Positions 46,205 through 54,891 of a stretch of DNA of 64,000 nt are shown one piece after another; position 1 is the first letter of the stretch; every line of letters begins with the position of its first letter. Source of the stretch: Advenella sp. FME57 (GTDB lineage: Bacteria; Pseudomonadota; Gammaproteobacteria; Burkholderiales; Burkholderiaceae_B). The notes under the pieces were generated by a model that made no database searches, was not told the origin of the DNA, and worked only from the letters and a program-made list of their open reading frames with translations. The DNA lies in assembly GCF_014897675.1 (NCBI RefSeq), contig NZ_JABUXU010000005.1:124001-188000 (forward strand), written 5' to 3'. The position numbers and the translations under genes are program-made.

Positions 46205-46627
46205 CTAACCCAGTGTTGCCAGCTCGGGATTCCAGACAACTTCCCAGAGATGACCGTCCGGGTCAGAAAAATAGCCGGCATAGCCACCGTAAAAGGTATC
46301 CTGTGCCGGCTTGACAATGGTGGCACCGGCCGCTTGTGCTTCCTGCATTACGCGATCCACTTCGTCCTTGCTGTCTACATTGTGGCCGATACTCAGTTCG
46401 AGCATTGAGCGCGGTGTCTCAGATAGACCGGTATCGACAGCCAGACTCTTTCTGGGCCACAGGGCCAGTTTCAGGCCATTGTGCAAGTCGAAAAAAGCCA
46501 CGGCACCGTTTTCGAATTCAGTACCGATGATGCCCTTTGTGGCCAGGCCCAGCCCATCTCGATAAAAGGCCAGGGACTTTTCCAGGTCTTCCACGCCCAG
46601 CGTCAGAACGGTGATATGGGGTTTCAT
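46205..46627 (-). CDS. VOC-family protein (glyoxalase/bleomycin-resistance-like)
   Basis: A 140-residue protein of the vicinal-oxygen-chelate fold: VLTLGVEDLEKSLAFYRDGL, GAVAFFDLHNGLKLALWPRK and a C-terminal PAQDTFYGGYAGYFSDPDGH with LWEVVWNPEL. The final DPDGHLWEV carries metal-binding His/Glu of this superfamily. The start at 46627 has AGGAG at good distance; an extension to 46702 has none. Substrate unknown; dioxygenase, lyase or drug-binding activity are all possible. Confidence 0.85.
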   Translation of the reverse strand: MKPHITVLTLGVEDLEKSLAFYRDGLGLATKGIIGTEFENGAVAFFDLHNGLKLALWPRKSLAVDTGLSETPRSMLELSIGHNVDSKDEVDRVMQEAQAAGATIVKPAQDTFYGGYAGYFSDPDGHLWEVVWNPELATLG

Positions 46628-46951
46628 GCGATGCGCTCCTGAAAAAAACTGCGGGTAAATAAAACGATGTATGAGATAGCCTGCCAGATGAGACTGACGC
46701 AAGCAAAGCCAAGGCAGCGCGGGAGTGAAGGAAAGATATGGTCAGTTTTTGAACCTTGCCCTGAACGGTCGTCATGCCTGATATTGTTGTTCCTTTCGTT
46801 CCCGCTGTTCTTGTAATAAAAACACAGAAAGCCTGGTTATGACAAGTGCATTATCTTTTTCTATATGCATCGTATCGCCATTGCCCGGAAAACCAATAGC
46901 GTCAGCGGTTGCTCTTTTTATGAAAAAACGTACGGGTGCGGTGGTATGTTT

Positions 46952-47713
46952 TCAAGGCATGAAACTTCCGCCGTTCACATCGAGAATTGCGCCGACGCAG
47001 TAGCCGGAATGTTCAGATGTGAAATAGGCTACAGCCTCGGCGACTTCTGACGGTGCACCCATCCGGGCTGCCGGAATTGCGCTGGCCAGACTAGTATTTG
47101 TCGTTGTATCGACAGCGGCAGTCATATTCGATTCGATCCGGCCGGGTGCGACACAGTTCACGGTTATGCCGTATTGTGCAACCTCTGCTGCCAGCACGCG
47201 CGCAAATCCCACTGTCGCAGCCTTGCTTGCCTGGTAGTGGGCGCCGGGAACGATGGTGCGGGTACGTGCTGCCTGGCTGGCAATCATGACGATGCGACCC
47301 CATCCCCTGTTATGCATACTTTGTAGGCACGTGCGCGTAACCAGAAACATTCCGTTCAGGTTGACCGCCATGACTGAATTCCATTCTTCCAATGACATGT
47401 TCATGACGGGACTCTTTTGCCCGTTTGCCTTTGGGGAAATGCCTGCGTTATTGATGAGAATGGATAAGTCTGCCCACCAATCTCCCAGCTGTTCTGGAAG
47501 CGTCTGGACTGCCTGGGGATCAGTGATATCGATCTGAACTGCACGCGCGTCGATAGCGCGATCACGCAGTTCCTGCGCCACAACGTGTACAGATGCTGAA
47601 ATATCAACCAGGACAATTCGGTGTCCATCTTGCGCAAGACGCTCACCAATAGCCAGACCGATCTTGCCTGCTCCCCCGGTTATCAGTGCGACGGCGGGTT
47701 TGTTATTGATCAT
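46952..47713 (-). CDS. Short-chain dehydrogenase/reductase (SDR), third gene of Bug-SDR-SDR operon
   Basis: A 253-residue classical SDR. The nucleotide-binding motif is ALITGGAGKIGLAIGERLAQ, the NNAG motif is in ILINNAGISPKANG, and the catalytic triad is S in IVMIASQAARTR, with Tyr/Lys in GAHYQASKAATVG. The C-terminal VAYFTSEHSGYCVGAILDVN with GG is standard. It is the last gene of a leftward operon 19 bases behind another SDR and likely oxidises or reduces a hydroxy/keto group in a small-acid pathway. Cofactor preference cannot be judged with certainty; the Asp in IVLVDIS favours NAD(H). Confidence 0.92.
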   Translation of the reverse strand: MINNKPAVALITGGAGKIGLAIGERLAQDGHRIVLVDISASVHVVAQELRDRAIDARAVQIDITDPQAVQTLPEQLGDWWADLSILINNAGISPKANGQKSPVMNMSLEEWNSVMAVNLNGMFLVTRTCLQSMHNRGWGRIVMIASQAARTRTIVPGAHYQASKAATVGFARVLAAEVAQYGITVNCVAPGRIESNMTAAVDTTTNTSLASAIPAARMGAPSEVAEAVAYFTSEHSGYCVGAILDVNGGSFMP

Positions 47714-47732
47714 TCATTTCCTCTGATAGCGG

Positions 47733-48467
47733 TTATATCGGCGCGGCACCGATCGAAAGCCCGCCACAAACATACAATACCTGGCCGGTCATGAATCGTG
47801 CGTCGTTCGAGAGTAGGAACGCGATAGGTCCGGCGATGTCATTCGGTTCTCCCAGCCGACGCAAAGGGATGCGGTTTTGCAGTGCCAGCGTCTCTTCTTC
47901 AGTCATGGGATTGTTGCTGTGAAAAAGCGCAGTGCCAATCGGTCCCGGCGCAATAGCGTTGACCGTGATGCCGTGCTTGCCCAGTTCCAGTGCCCATGTT
48001 CGGGTATAGCCGATCAAGCCGCTTTTTGCAGCCGCATAGGCCGATCGGCGAGGCATTCCAAGCGCTGCCCGGCTTGAAATATTAATCACTGCTCCTCGTT
48101 GTGAGCGAATCAGGGACGGCAGGCAGGCTTGCACACATTGCAACGGGGCACGCACATTGATAGCAAGGATTCTATCGAGCTCTTCAATGGAGGTGTCTTG
48201 AACAGTGCTATTGGTTGTCAGCCCGGCGTTGTTCACAATGCTGTCGACTTCATTCTCTGCGCAGATCTGAGTCAGCGTTTCGGCGGTTGTCCGCGCGTCA
48301 GCCAAATCCGCACAGTAGAACTTGCCAGGAAATGCGCCTTCAGGCGCTGAACGCGCCAGACCGATAACCGTATGACCGTCCCGGTCAGCGCGTTCGGCCA
48401 GCGCCAGTCCAATACCACGGCTGGCACCGGTAATAAGCACGGTTCTTGGATTTTCCATTGTCGTCAT
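47733..48467 (-). CDS. Short-chain dehydrogenase/reductase (SDR), second gene of Bug-SDR-SDR operon
   Basis: A 244-residue classical SDR: TVLITGASRGIGLALAERAD, NNAG in DSIVNNAGLTTNSTVQDTSI, active-site Ser in GAVINISSRAALGMPRR and SAYAAAKSGLIGYTRTWALE with the Tyr-x-x-x-Lys. The C-terminus ends VLYVCGGLSIGAAPI. The start at 48467 overlaps the Bug gene stop by 4 bases (ATGA), so translation is coupled to the receptor. It is probably part of the degradation of whatever the receptor binds. Confidence 0.92.
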   Translation of the reverse strand: MTTMENPRTVLITGASRGIGLALAERADRDGHTVIGLARSAPEGAFPGKFYCADLADARTTAETLTQICAENEVDSIVNNAGLTTNSTVQDTSIEELDRILAINVRAPLQCVQACLPSLIRSQRGAVINISSRAALGMPRRSAYAAAKSGLIGYTRTWALELGKHGITVNAIAPGPIGTALFHSNNPMTEEETLALQNRIPLRRLGEPNDIAGPIAFLLSNDARFMTGQVLYVCGGLSIGAAPI

Positions 48468-49459
48468 TCCTTGGCCATGACCCCAGAGGCTTTAACAACC
48501 TTGGCCCATTTCTGGACATCTGCTTTGACCACGTCGGAGAAGGCCTGCGGCGTATTCGGGTCTGGTGGCATACCTACGCCGCGGTTGACCAGAGTATCTT
48601 GCGTTTCTTTATCGGCGAGCGATATATTTACCGCCTGATTCATCTTGTCGATAGTCGGTTTGGCAGTGCCCTTGGGCGCAAAGAGCCCGAACCAGGTCTG
48701 GACCGCAAAGCCGGGTACGCCGGATTCGCTCAGGGTAGGAATATCGGGCGTCAACGGCCATCTTTTTCCGGTCGTAACGCCAAGTGCACGAAGCTTGCCG
48801 GCATCAACATTGGGTTTGACAGTTGGCATATTTTCAAAAACGGAATCGACCTGTCCGCCCAACAAGGCAGTCATGGCCGGCCCGCTGCCATTGAAGGGAA
48901 CATGCAAAACATCGGTGCCGGTTTCGATTTGGAACAGTTCACAGGACATATGGATTGTGGAGCCTGTGCCTGATGAGCCACAGGTCAGCTTGCCCGGGTT
49001 CGCCTTGGCATAGTCGATGTATTCTTTGACCGATTTAATGGAAAGCTTGGGATTGACCACCAGCAGATTCGGCACGATTCCGAACAGGGACACCGCCGCA
49101 AAGTCCGACGTAATATCATAGCCGGCATCTTTATAGAACGTGTGATTGATGGTATTGGCAGCGCTGCCCACATAGAACGTATACCCGTCAGGTTTTTCCC
49201 GTTTGACAGCGACAGCGCCGATGTTGCTGTTGGCGCCTGGCCGGTTGAGCACAATAATGGCCTGTCCCAGTTTTTCCGAGGTTTTTTTTGCGACGGTGCG
49301 GGCGACGATGTCTGTGGTGCCGCCTGCCGCATAGCCGACGATCCAGGTGATCGGATGGGCGGGCCATTGCTCGCCGTTGCTTGTTTGCGCATGGGAATAA
49401 GTAACAACGCTGGTGCCCAGTATAGAAATGGCACCTAATGTCAATATTTTATAGTTCAT
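48464..49459 (-). CDS. Bug/TctC-family periplasmic receptor
   Basis: A 331-residue protein with a signal peptide (MNYKILTLGAISILGTSVVT, cleaved near SHA). It has the Bug hallmarks: WPAHPITWIVGYAAGGTTDI, IVLNRPGANSNIGAVAV, KPDGYTFYVGSAANTIN, LTCGSSGTGSTIHMSCELFQ, FNGSGPAMTALLGGQVDSVF and ALGVTTGKRWPLTPDIPTLS. These proteins bind carboxylic acids, amides or amino acids; a membrane partner is often encoded elsewhere and none is here. It is the first gene of a leftward Bug-SDR-SDR operon that lies near a LysR gene. Confidence 0.93.
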   Translation of the reverse strand: MNYKILTLGAISILGTSVVTYSHAQTSNGEQWPAHPITWIVGYAAGGTTDIVARTVAKKTSEKLGQAIIVLNRPGANSNIGAVAVKREKPDGYTFYVGSAANTINHTFYKDAGYDITSDFAAVSLFGIVPNLLVVNPKLSIKSVKEYIDYAKANPGKLTCGSSGTGSTIHMSCELFQIETGTDVLHVPFNGSGPAMTALLGGQVDSVFENMPTVKPNVDAGKLRALGVTTGKRWPLTPDIPTLSESGVPGFAVQTWFGLFAPKGTAKPTIDKMNQAVNISLADKETQDTLVNRGVGMPPDPNTPQAFSDVVKADVQKWAKVVKASGVMAKE

Positions 49460-49696
49460 TTCAGTGTCTCCGAAGCCTCTTGTTTATGGTCGTTCTCAAT
49501 TCGAAGGGCGTACGATTGAGATTCATGCCTGTCGTGCTAACGTGCACGCCATGTTTGCCGACATCAACAAAGGTATCATGGGACGTGCCGATGGTTTATA
49601 CAATTTCAAGGCCTGATTGTTAATCGTTTTGCTATAAATATTAGATTACCTTTTGCCCGGTACGCGATACATCGCGATCAGTGGGGCAAGTGCTGA

Positions 49697-50596
49697 CTAC
49701 CAATCGTCTTGCTTAAAATACAAGACGCAAAAATCGACAAAAGACTGCACGAACGGGTCCATTGCGTGTTGTTTGCTTGCAATGCCCACTGATAACTGCG
49801 GACTTGTCTGCATCAGAGGAAGATATTTCACTCCATACATCGACAGCCTGCGCTGAGACTTTGGTACGGGACAGAAGCCCTGTCCTGCCGCAACAAGTGC
49901 GAGCGCAGTATGCATGGTGGTTATCTGCAGAAAATCACTCGTTTTGATCCTGTGCTTGATGAACAAGTCCCGAAACAACGCGCGCGTGCTGCCGCTGGCA
50001 TGATGGCTCGGAAAACCTATCATCGGCTGATTATGCAATTCGGTGACCGATATTTGATCTCCGGCATGGGTCGTCCAGCCCTCAGGAATGGCAATCCAAT
50101 AAGGCTCGGAGAATAGCCGAGTGACGACGACGTTCTGGTCATGCACGGGTTCCCGGACAAAGGCGAGATCGACATTTTCGGTTGTCAGGACGGCGATTTG
50201 ATTCTGTGTTGCATGTTCAACCAGCTTGATCCTGACGTCTTTCCGGGTGTTGGCCCATTGCGCAAGCAATCGCGGTAAAAACGTATAGGCATGTGCATGT
50301 AATATTCCAAGGCGCAAGGTGTTCATGTTTCGTAATCGGGCATCCCGAATGACTTCTGCACACTGGTCAAGATCGGCAAGAATGCGACGGGCATGAGGAA
50401 GAAGACTTATGCCGTCATCGGTCAGCGATACGCTTCGCGTGGTACGGCAAAACAGGGCGCAGCCCAGTTCCTGTTCCAGTGCACGAATATGCTCGCTCAA
50501 AGGCGGCTGACTGATGCCCAGACGCTCCGCAGCGCGGCTGAAGTGCTGTTCCTCTGCGACGGCGACAAAATAGCGCAATTTTTTAATATCGATCAT
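49697..50596 (-). CDS. LysR-family transcriptional regulator
   Basis: A 299-residue regulator with an N-terminal winged helix-turn-helix (KLRYFVAVAEEQHFSRAAER, LGISQPPLSEHIRALEQELG, CALFCRTTRSVSLTDDG) and a C-terminal effector-binding domain (LRLGILHAHAYTFLPRLLAQ, VDLAFVREPV). It is divergent from the TauD-like dioxygenase gene with 112 bp between the starts, the usual LysR arrangement, and faces the same way as the Bug-SDR-SDR operon. It probably controls both, but the effector is unknown. Confidence 0.92.
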   Translation of the reverse strand: MIDIKKLRYFVAVAEEQHFSRAAERLGISQPPLSEHIRALEQELGCALFCRTTRSVSLTDDGISLLPHARRILADLDQCAEVIRDARLRNMNTLRLGILHAHAYTFLPRLLAQWANTRKDVRIKLVEHATQNQIAVLTTENVDLAFVREPVHDQNVVVTRLFSEPYWIAIPEGWTTHAGDQISVTELHNQPMIGFPSHHASGSTRALFRDLFIKHRIKTSDFLQITTMHTALALVAAGQGFCPVPKSQRRLSMYGVKYLPLMQTSPQLSVGIASKQHAMDPFVQSFVDFCVLYFKQDDW

Positions 50597-50708
50597 TTAT
50601 CTTATTTTCATATTAATAATGGGATAAAACTATATTGGACTATCATAATAGTGAACAATTATACTCCCCTCTGTTGCTCAGATCAGAGCTCAATTGGAGG
50701 ACAATTTC
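50597..50708. promoter_or_regulatory. Divergent promoter region between lysR and dioxygenase
   Basis: A+T-rich intergenic stretch of 112 bp. It contains an imperfect dyad (TTTATC at 50596-50601 and GATAAA at 50623-50628) that could be a LysR operator, and GGAGG 7 bases before the dioxygenase start. The operator assignment is inference. Confidence 0.4.
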
Positions 50709-51533
50709 ATGGAAATCAGGAAGCTTACCGGAACCATCGGGGCGGAGATTTTTGGTTTGGATGTATCCAAGCCGTTTTCGTCGGCGATTCTGGCCGATGT
50801 ACGTCAGGCTCTGCTGGATCATTGTGTGATTTTTTTCCGCGATCAAGAGTTATCGATGCAGGAACATATTGCCTTTGTGCAGCAATTCGGTGAAATCAGT
50901 ACAAGCCCGGTTTACAAGACGCTGGAGTCTCATCCGCAAATCATGCCCGTGATCAAGGAAGCCACGGATACTGGGATTATTGGAGACACCTGGCATACCG
51001 ATGAAACATATCAGGAAATGCCGCCTCTGGGCTCGGTGCTGTATGCCCGGCAAGTGCCATCTTTCGGGGGAGATACCCTATGGTGCAATCTTTATCGGGC
51101 GTATGAGAACCTCTCGGATAGCATGAAAAAGCTGCTTGAAGACATGTCGGCCATCCATACCAACGAATACCTTACCGGCAATGTTGCCGCGCGCAACGAG
51201 GGACGATCAACAAAGCTGTTGGAGACAGTGGGTGTAAATTACGTGGCTCATCCGGTGATCCGTACTCACGAAGAGACCCAGCGGAAATGTCTTTTTATCA
51301 ATCGCCCCTTTACGCATGCGTTCGAGGGCATGACGCGCGAGGAAAGCCTGCCCTTGCTCAATTATCTATACGATCACAGTACAAAGCCTGAAAACACCTG
51401 CCGCTTCAGATGGCAGAAGGGCTCAATCGCCTTCTGGGATAACCGCTGTACGATGCATTATGCCATTAACGATTATCCCGGGCAGCGGCGAGAAATGCAT
51501 CGCATCACCGTCAAGGGCGTCAAGCCTCGGTAA
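50709..51533 (+). CDS. TauD/TfdA-family Fe(II)/2-oxoglutarate dioxygenase
   Basis: A 274-residue enzyme of the taurine dioxygenase family. Motifs: VIFFRDQELSMQEHIAFVQQ, the iron-binding HxD in GDTWHTDETYQEMPP, PSFGGDTLWCNLYRAYENLS, and the distal iron ligand in WDNRCTMHYAINDYPGQRRE, with the Arg (RREMHRI) for 2-oxoglutarate. It hydroxylates a substrate (taurine, aryloxyacetate or another sulfonate/acid in characterised relatives) and releases succinate and CO2. Start at 50709 because of GGAGG. Its divergent neighbour is a LysR regulator. The specific substrate is not evident. Confidence 0.92.
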   Translation: MEIRKLTGTIGAEIFGLDVSKPFSSAILADVRQALLDHCVIFFRDQELSMQEHIAFVQQFGEISTSPVYKTLESHPQIMPVIKEATDTGIIGDTWHTDETYQEMPPLGSVLYARQVPSFGGDTLWCNLYRAYENLSDSMKKLLEDMSAIHTNEYLTGNVAARNEGRSTKLLETVGVNYVAHPVIRTHEETQRKCLFINRPFTHAFEGMTREESLPLLNYLYDHSTKPENTCRFRWQKGSIAFWDNRCTMHYAINDYPGQRREMHRITVKGVKPR

Positions 51534-51763
51534 AAACAGCCCAGTGCTCGAGCACGCATTTTTCCTGAACAGCAACGTAAGAAGCCGAGGCAGACGAGTA
51601 CGTAGCGTTGTGCGATGCTAGCGGGTTGGTGAACGCAGTGCATCGGCAGGCGTATTGCCATCGAGCCGGATAATCGGTACTGCGCCTGTAGCGTTTTCGG
51701 GTAAACTGCTTTTGTCTGGCAATTTGAGCTGGATTACTTTGCAGATCAATACCGATTACAGCG

Positions 51764-52297
51764 ATGAAACGAACGACAGGCATTCGCATGACCGTGTGGC
51801 TGGGCATACTCGCCGTATGCCTGGCCGTGTTCATGCCTGGCGTCAATGCATTGAAAAACCGCTATCAGGGCAGCGGCAACGACATTTTCATGGCTGATAT
51901 CTGTTATGGTGCGCAGGCTGTCCAGGCGCCTGCCGTGGCTCAGAACAGCACGACATCGCCCGGGCTGCCGGCCAGCGGCCACAGCACACACGCAGACGCT
52001 GATGAGGCCACCGCTGGTTTAAGCATTACTCACGCCGCGCATGGCGGGATGCCGACATTGTTCGCTTCCCTGGCCGGTAGTGATTCTCCTGCCTCCTCAG
52101 GCCACAGCGCCGATCACAACGTCGAATGTCTTTATTGTGGCTTCTTCACCCATCATCTGCCGTTGCTGTACAGCGCAAACTTGCCGACCATGTCCTATGG
52201 CTTTGTCGGCCGGATAGCGCCACAACATCAGCATGCCTCCTATTATGCGCAGCCGGCCTTTGTGCCCCTGTCACGCGCCCCTCCGGTATTTTCCTAA
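51764..52297 (+). CDS. DUF2946-like membrane/periplasmic protein
   Basis: A 177-residue protein with one N-terminal hydrophobic segment (MTVWLGILAVCLAVFMPGVN), a His/Ala/Gly-rich central part (SGHSTHADADEATAGLSITH, AAHGGMP), and VECLYCGFFTHHLPLL with a CxxC pair and HH near the C-terminus. The arrangement resembles DUF2946 proteins, often next to copper/TonB-related genes. Possibly a periplasmic metal-binding protein. A PepSY membrane protein follows 90 bases later and carries a His-rich loop, which supports a shared metal role; this is inference. Confidence 0.7.
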   Translation: MKRTTGIRMTVWLGILAVCLAVFMPGVNALKNRYQGSGNDIFMADICYGAQAVQAPAVAQNSTTSPGLPASGHSTHADADEATAGLSITHAAHGGMPTLFASLAGSDSPASSGHSADHNVECLYCGFFTHHLPLLYSANLPTMSYGFVGRIAPQHQHASYYAQPAFVPLSRAPPVFS

Positions 52298-52387
52298 AAA
52301 ACGCTGTTCCCATGTCGACATGATGCTGCGGCTTAGCCTCGCAGTGCATCCTGTCGCCGCATCGTTATCTGTTTTTCAGGAAATCTC

Positions 52388-54001
52388 ATGATGTCCCGTA
52401 CGCGACACCCCTCGGCCGAAACTGCTGGTGCGGCCGCCTTGCCGATGGCCCGTTATGCCATGCTCTGGCGCTGGCATTTTTATGCCGCCCTGTTTGTCAT
52501 GCCTTTGCTGATCGTGCTCGGTATTACCGGCACTATTTATCTGTATAAGCCTCAAATCGAGGCGGTGGCCTACAAGTCGCAGCTGTATGTCACGCCCCAG
52601 GCCTCGCCCAGGCTGCCGCAGCAAACGCTCTATGAAATCGCCCAGGACAGTACGCCTGTCGGCGTACCTATTCTGACGGCTGAAATTCATAATGCACCCG
52701 ATCGCAGCGCGCAATTTACCTATTCGGATCCGGTGCAGGGCAAGTCCAGTATTTTCTTGAATCCTTATTCGGGCCAGGTGCTGGCCAAAATGCCCACGCT
52801 CAACTTCAACGCAACCTACTGGATCGGCCTGGCGCGCCAGATTCATCGCGGTCTGCTGCTGGGTAAAACCGGAGAAGTGTTGATGGAGCTGGCTGCCTGC
52901 TGGACGCTGATCATGGTCGGCACTGGTGTGGCGCTGTGGTGGCCACGTCGGAAAAATGGCCTGAAACAGGCCATGATGCCGGATGTGAAGAAAAAGGGCC
53001 GCCCGTTCTGGCGTGAAATTCATGCAACATTGGGCATTATCCTGGCTGCCGGCGCGGTGTTTTTTGTCCTGTCGGGGCTGCCATGGACCAGCACCTGGGG
53101 CACGCAGTTCAAGCAGTTGGTGGCGCAAGTCAATTTGGGCTATCCACCGGATCCACCTGGCAGCACGTCGCAGGCGCATGAGGGGCACAAAGCAGAGGCA
53201 GTTGCGCCCACCCGCGTGCAGGATTTGCCGCTGGAGCATACTGCCTGGGGGGCGGGTCTGCTGCCTGTCCCGCAATCGGGATCATCGGCGCAACAGCCGC
53301 GCGCTTCAGTGCATGCAGAGCACCGGGGCCAGCATCACCAGGCGCATGAGGCGAATGAGGCGCAGCCAGGCCACGACAATCATGCTGCCCATGGTGCCGA
53401 CAAGGCAGGCGCAAACAATGCGATGGCGATGCCCAGCGGCCATGGCCAGCATGAAGGGGCAGCCGAGCCGATTCCGCTGGATCAGGTCATGGCGTTGGCG
53501 CACGCCAGCAATATTGCCGACGAGTATTCGATTGCGCTTCCGGCGAACCGCTCCGGCGTCTATTCGGTCTCCTATTACCCGGGTGATCCCACCGGCGAAA
53601 AAGTGATGAATGTGGATCAGTACAGCGGCAGGGTCATCAATGGCGTTTCCTATGATCAGTACGGCGTGATCGCGAGAATTATTTCCTTTGCCGTGTCCCT
53701 GCATATGGGCACCTATTTCGGCTGGATCAACCAGTTGCTCTGTGCCATTATTGCCCTGGGCCTGTGCACCATGGCCGTGACCGGCTTTGTCATGTGGTGG
53801 AAACGTCGTCCGGCGGGCGGTCTGGGCGCGCCCCGCGTTCCCGATGCGCTACCCAGCATGCGGGGCTGGATGATCGGACTGGTGATGTTCGGCCTGGTCT
53901 TTCCTGTGACCGGCGCAAGCATGCTGGTAGTATGGCTGCTGGACCGGTGGTGTATGGCTCGTTATCGTCGCGTAAATGGGTTCAGGACAAACACGGTGTG
54001 A
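52388..54001 (+). CDS. PepSY-associated membrane protein with His-rich loop
   Basis: A 537-residue inner-membrane protein: WHFYAALFVMPLLIVLGITG starts the first helix, WTLIMVGTGVALWWPRRKNG the second, IHATLGIILAAGAVFFVLSG the third, with the typical R-x-x-H-x-x-x-G pattern of PepSY-TM (iron-siderophore utilisation-type) proteins. Residues about 258-361 are an unusual Ala/Gly/His-rich stretch (HRGQHHQAHEANEAQPGHDN, HAAHGADKAG, SGHGQHEGAAEP), likely periplasmic and metal-binding. Later helices follow (QLLCAIIALGLCTMAVTGFV, MIGLVMFGLVFPVTGASMLV). It likely acts with the DUF2946 protein in copper or iron handling; function not proven. Confidence 0.8.
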   Translation: MMSRTRHPSAETAGAAALPMARYAMLWRWHFYAALFVMPLLIVLGITGTIYLYKPQIEAVAYKSQLYVTPQASPRLPQQTLYEIAQDSTPVGVPILTAEIHNAPDRSAQFTYSDPVQGKSSIFLNPYSGQVLAKMPTLNFNATYWIGLARQIHRGLLLGKTGEVLMELAACWTLIMVGTGVALWWPRRKNGLKQAMMPDVKKKGRPFWREIHATLGIILAAGAVFFVLSGLPWTSTWGTQFKQLVAQVNLGYPPDPPGSTSQAHEGHKAEAVAPTRVQDLPLEHTAWGAGLLPVPQSGSSAQQPRASVHAEHRGQHHQAHEANEAQPGHDNHAAHGADKAGANNAMAMPSGHGQHEGAAEPIPLDQVMALAHASNIADEYSIALPANRSGVYSVSYYPGDPTGEKVMNVDQYSGRVINGVSYDQYGVIARIISFAVSLHMGTYFGWINQLLCAIIALGLCTMAVTGFVMWWKRRPAGGLGAPRVPDALPSMRGWMIGLVMFGLVFPVTGASMLVVWLLDRWCMARYRRVNGFRTNTV

Positions 54002-54088
54002 TAAGGGAATGTCGGAGAGGCTGACCGGATATTCTGTCGGTTGGTATACTCTGTCCCTGGACAAACAACCCCACGGATGCATTGCTGT

Positions 54089-54871
54089 ATGAAAACCCTG
54101 CTCGCTGTATTGATGGGATGGTGCCTGGGAGCGCTTGCACCTGCGGCTGCACAGAGCACCGAACAGGTCTCGCCCTGCATTGCGCATACGTCGCAAAATA
54201 GCGCGCATGTGCATATCGTCAAGATCGATTTGTCCTGCCCATCGATTCAGCTGGTGGGTACTGCGATTGGAACGGCACCCACCACAGTCAAGAATTTTGC
54301 GTTTCGCAATCGACTCAATGTCGCCATCAATGCCTCTTTTTTTGACCCTCAGTACCGGCCGCAGGGCCTGGTCATCAGCGATGGTCGTCGCTGGAGCAAC
54401 ACCCGCGATACGCGCCAGCACGCGTTTCTGGCCTGCACGGCCGATAACCGTTGCCGGATCGATAAGCCCAACCATAAGGCCAAGGTGGATCCACAGTGGC
54501 GTACCGTCATTTCAGGATGGCAGAATCTGCGCGGCGGCACCTATGTCTGTCCACGAGGCGCTTCAGCCAGTTGCAATCGCAATGCGCGCGGGGCGCATCC
54601 GCGTACGTCAGTGGGTCTCAGTCGTGATGGGCGCTGGCTTTATATTGTTGTCGTAGAAGGCAGGCTGCCTGGTTTTGACGGGTTTACATTGAACCAGCTT
54701 GCCAGGCTGTACCGTTCGCTTGGCGTGCGCGATGCGATCAATCTGGATGGGGGCAGCAGTACCACTTTGGTCATCAATAACAAACGCGTTAACGTCCTGC
54801 CATCGCGTCAGCTGTTTCTGGAGCGCAGTGTCGCAAATCAGTTCGGTATTCGCGACACTACCGTGCGCTAG
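54089..54871 (+). CDS. Exported phosphodiester glycosidase-family protein (DUF2233/NAGPA-like)
   Basis: About 260 residues with a signal peptide (MKTLLAVLMGWCLGALAPAA). The core has NVAINASFFDPQYRPQGLVI, a long basic middle part (ARGAHPRTSVGLSRDGRWLY), then ARLYRSLGVRDAINLDGGSS with TTLVINNKRVN, the DGGSSTTL motif that is the hallmark of phosphodiester alpha-N-acetylglucosaminidase-like domains. These hydrolyse glycosidic phosphodiesters in exopolysaccharide or sugar-capped lipids. Start at 54089; an ATG at 54077 would add four residues before the signal peptide. It converges with the pseudouridine synthase gene. Confidence 0.8.
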   Translation: MKTLLAVLMGWCLGALAPAAAQSTEQVSPCIAHTSQNSAHVHIVKIDLSCPSIQLVGTAIGTAPTTVKNFAFRNRLNVAINASFFDPQYRPQGLVISDGRRWSNTRDTRQHAFLACTADNRCRIDKPNHKAKVDPQWRTVISGWQNLRGGTYVCPRGASASCNRNARGAHPRTSVGLSRDGRWLYIVVVEGRLPGFDGFTLNQLARLYRSLGVRDAINLDGGSSTTLVINNKRVNVLPSRQLFLERSVANQFGIRDTTVR

Positions 54872-54891
54872 ACACTGATCGCCGCACTATT

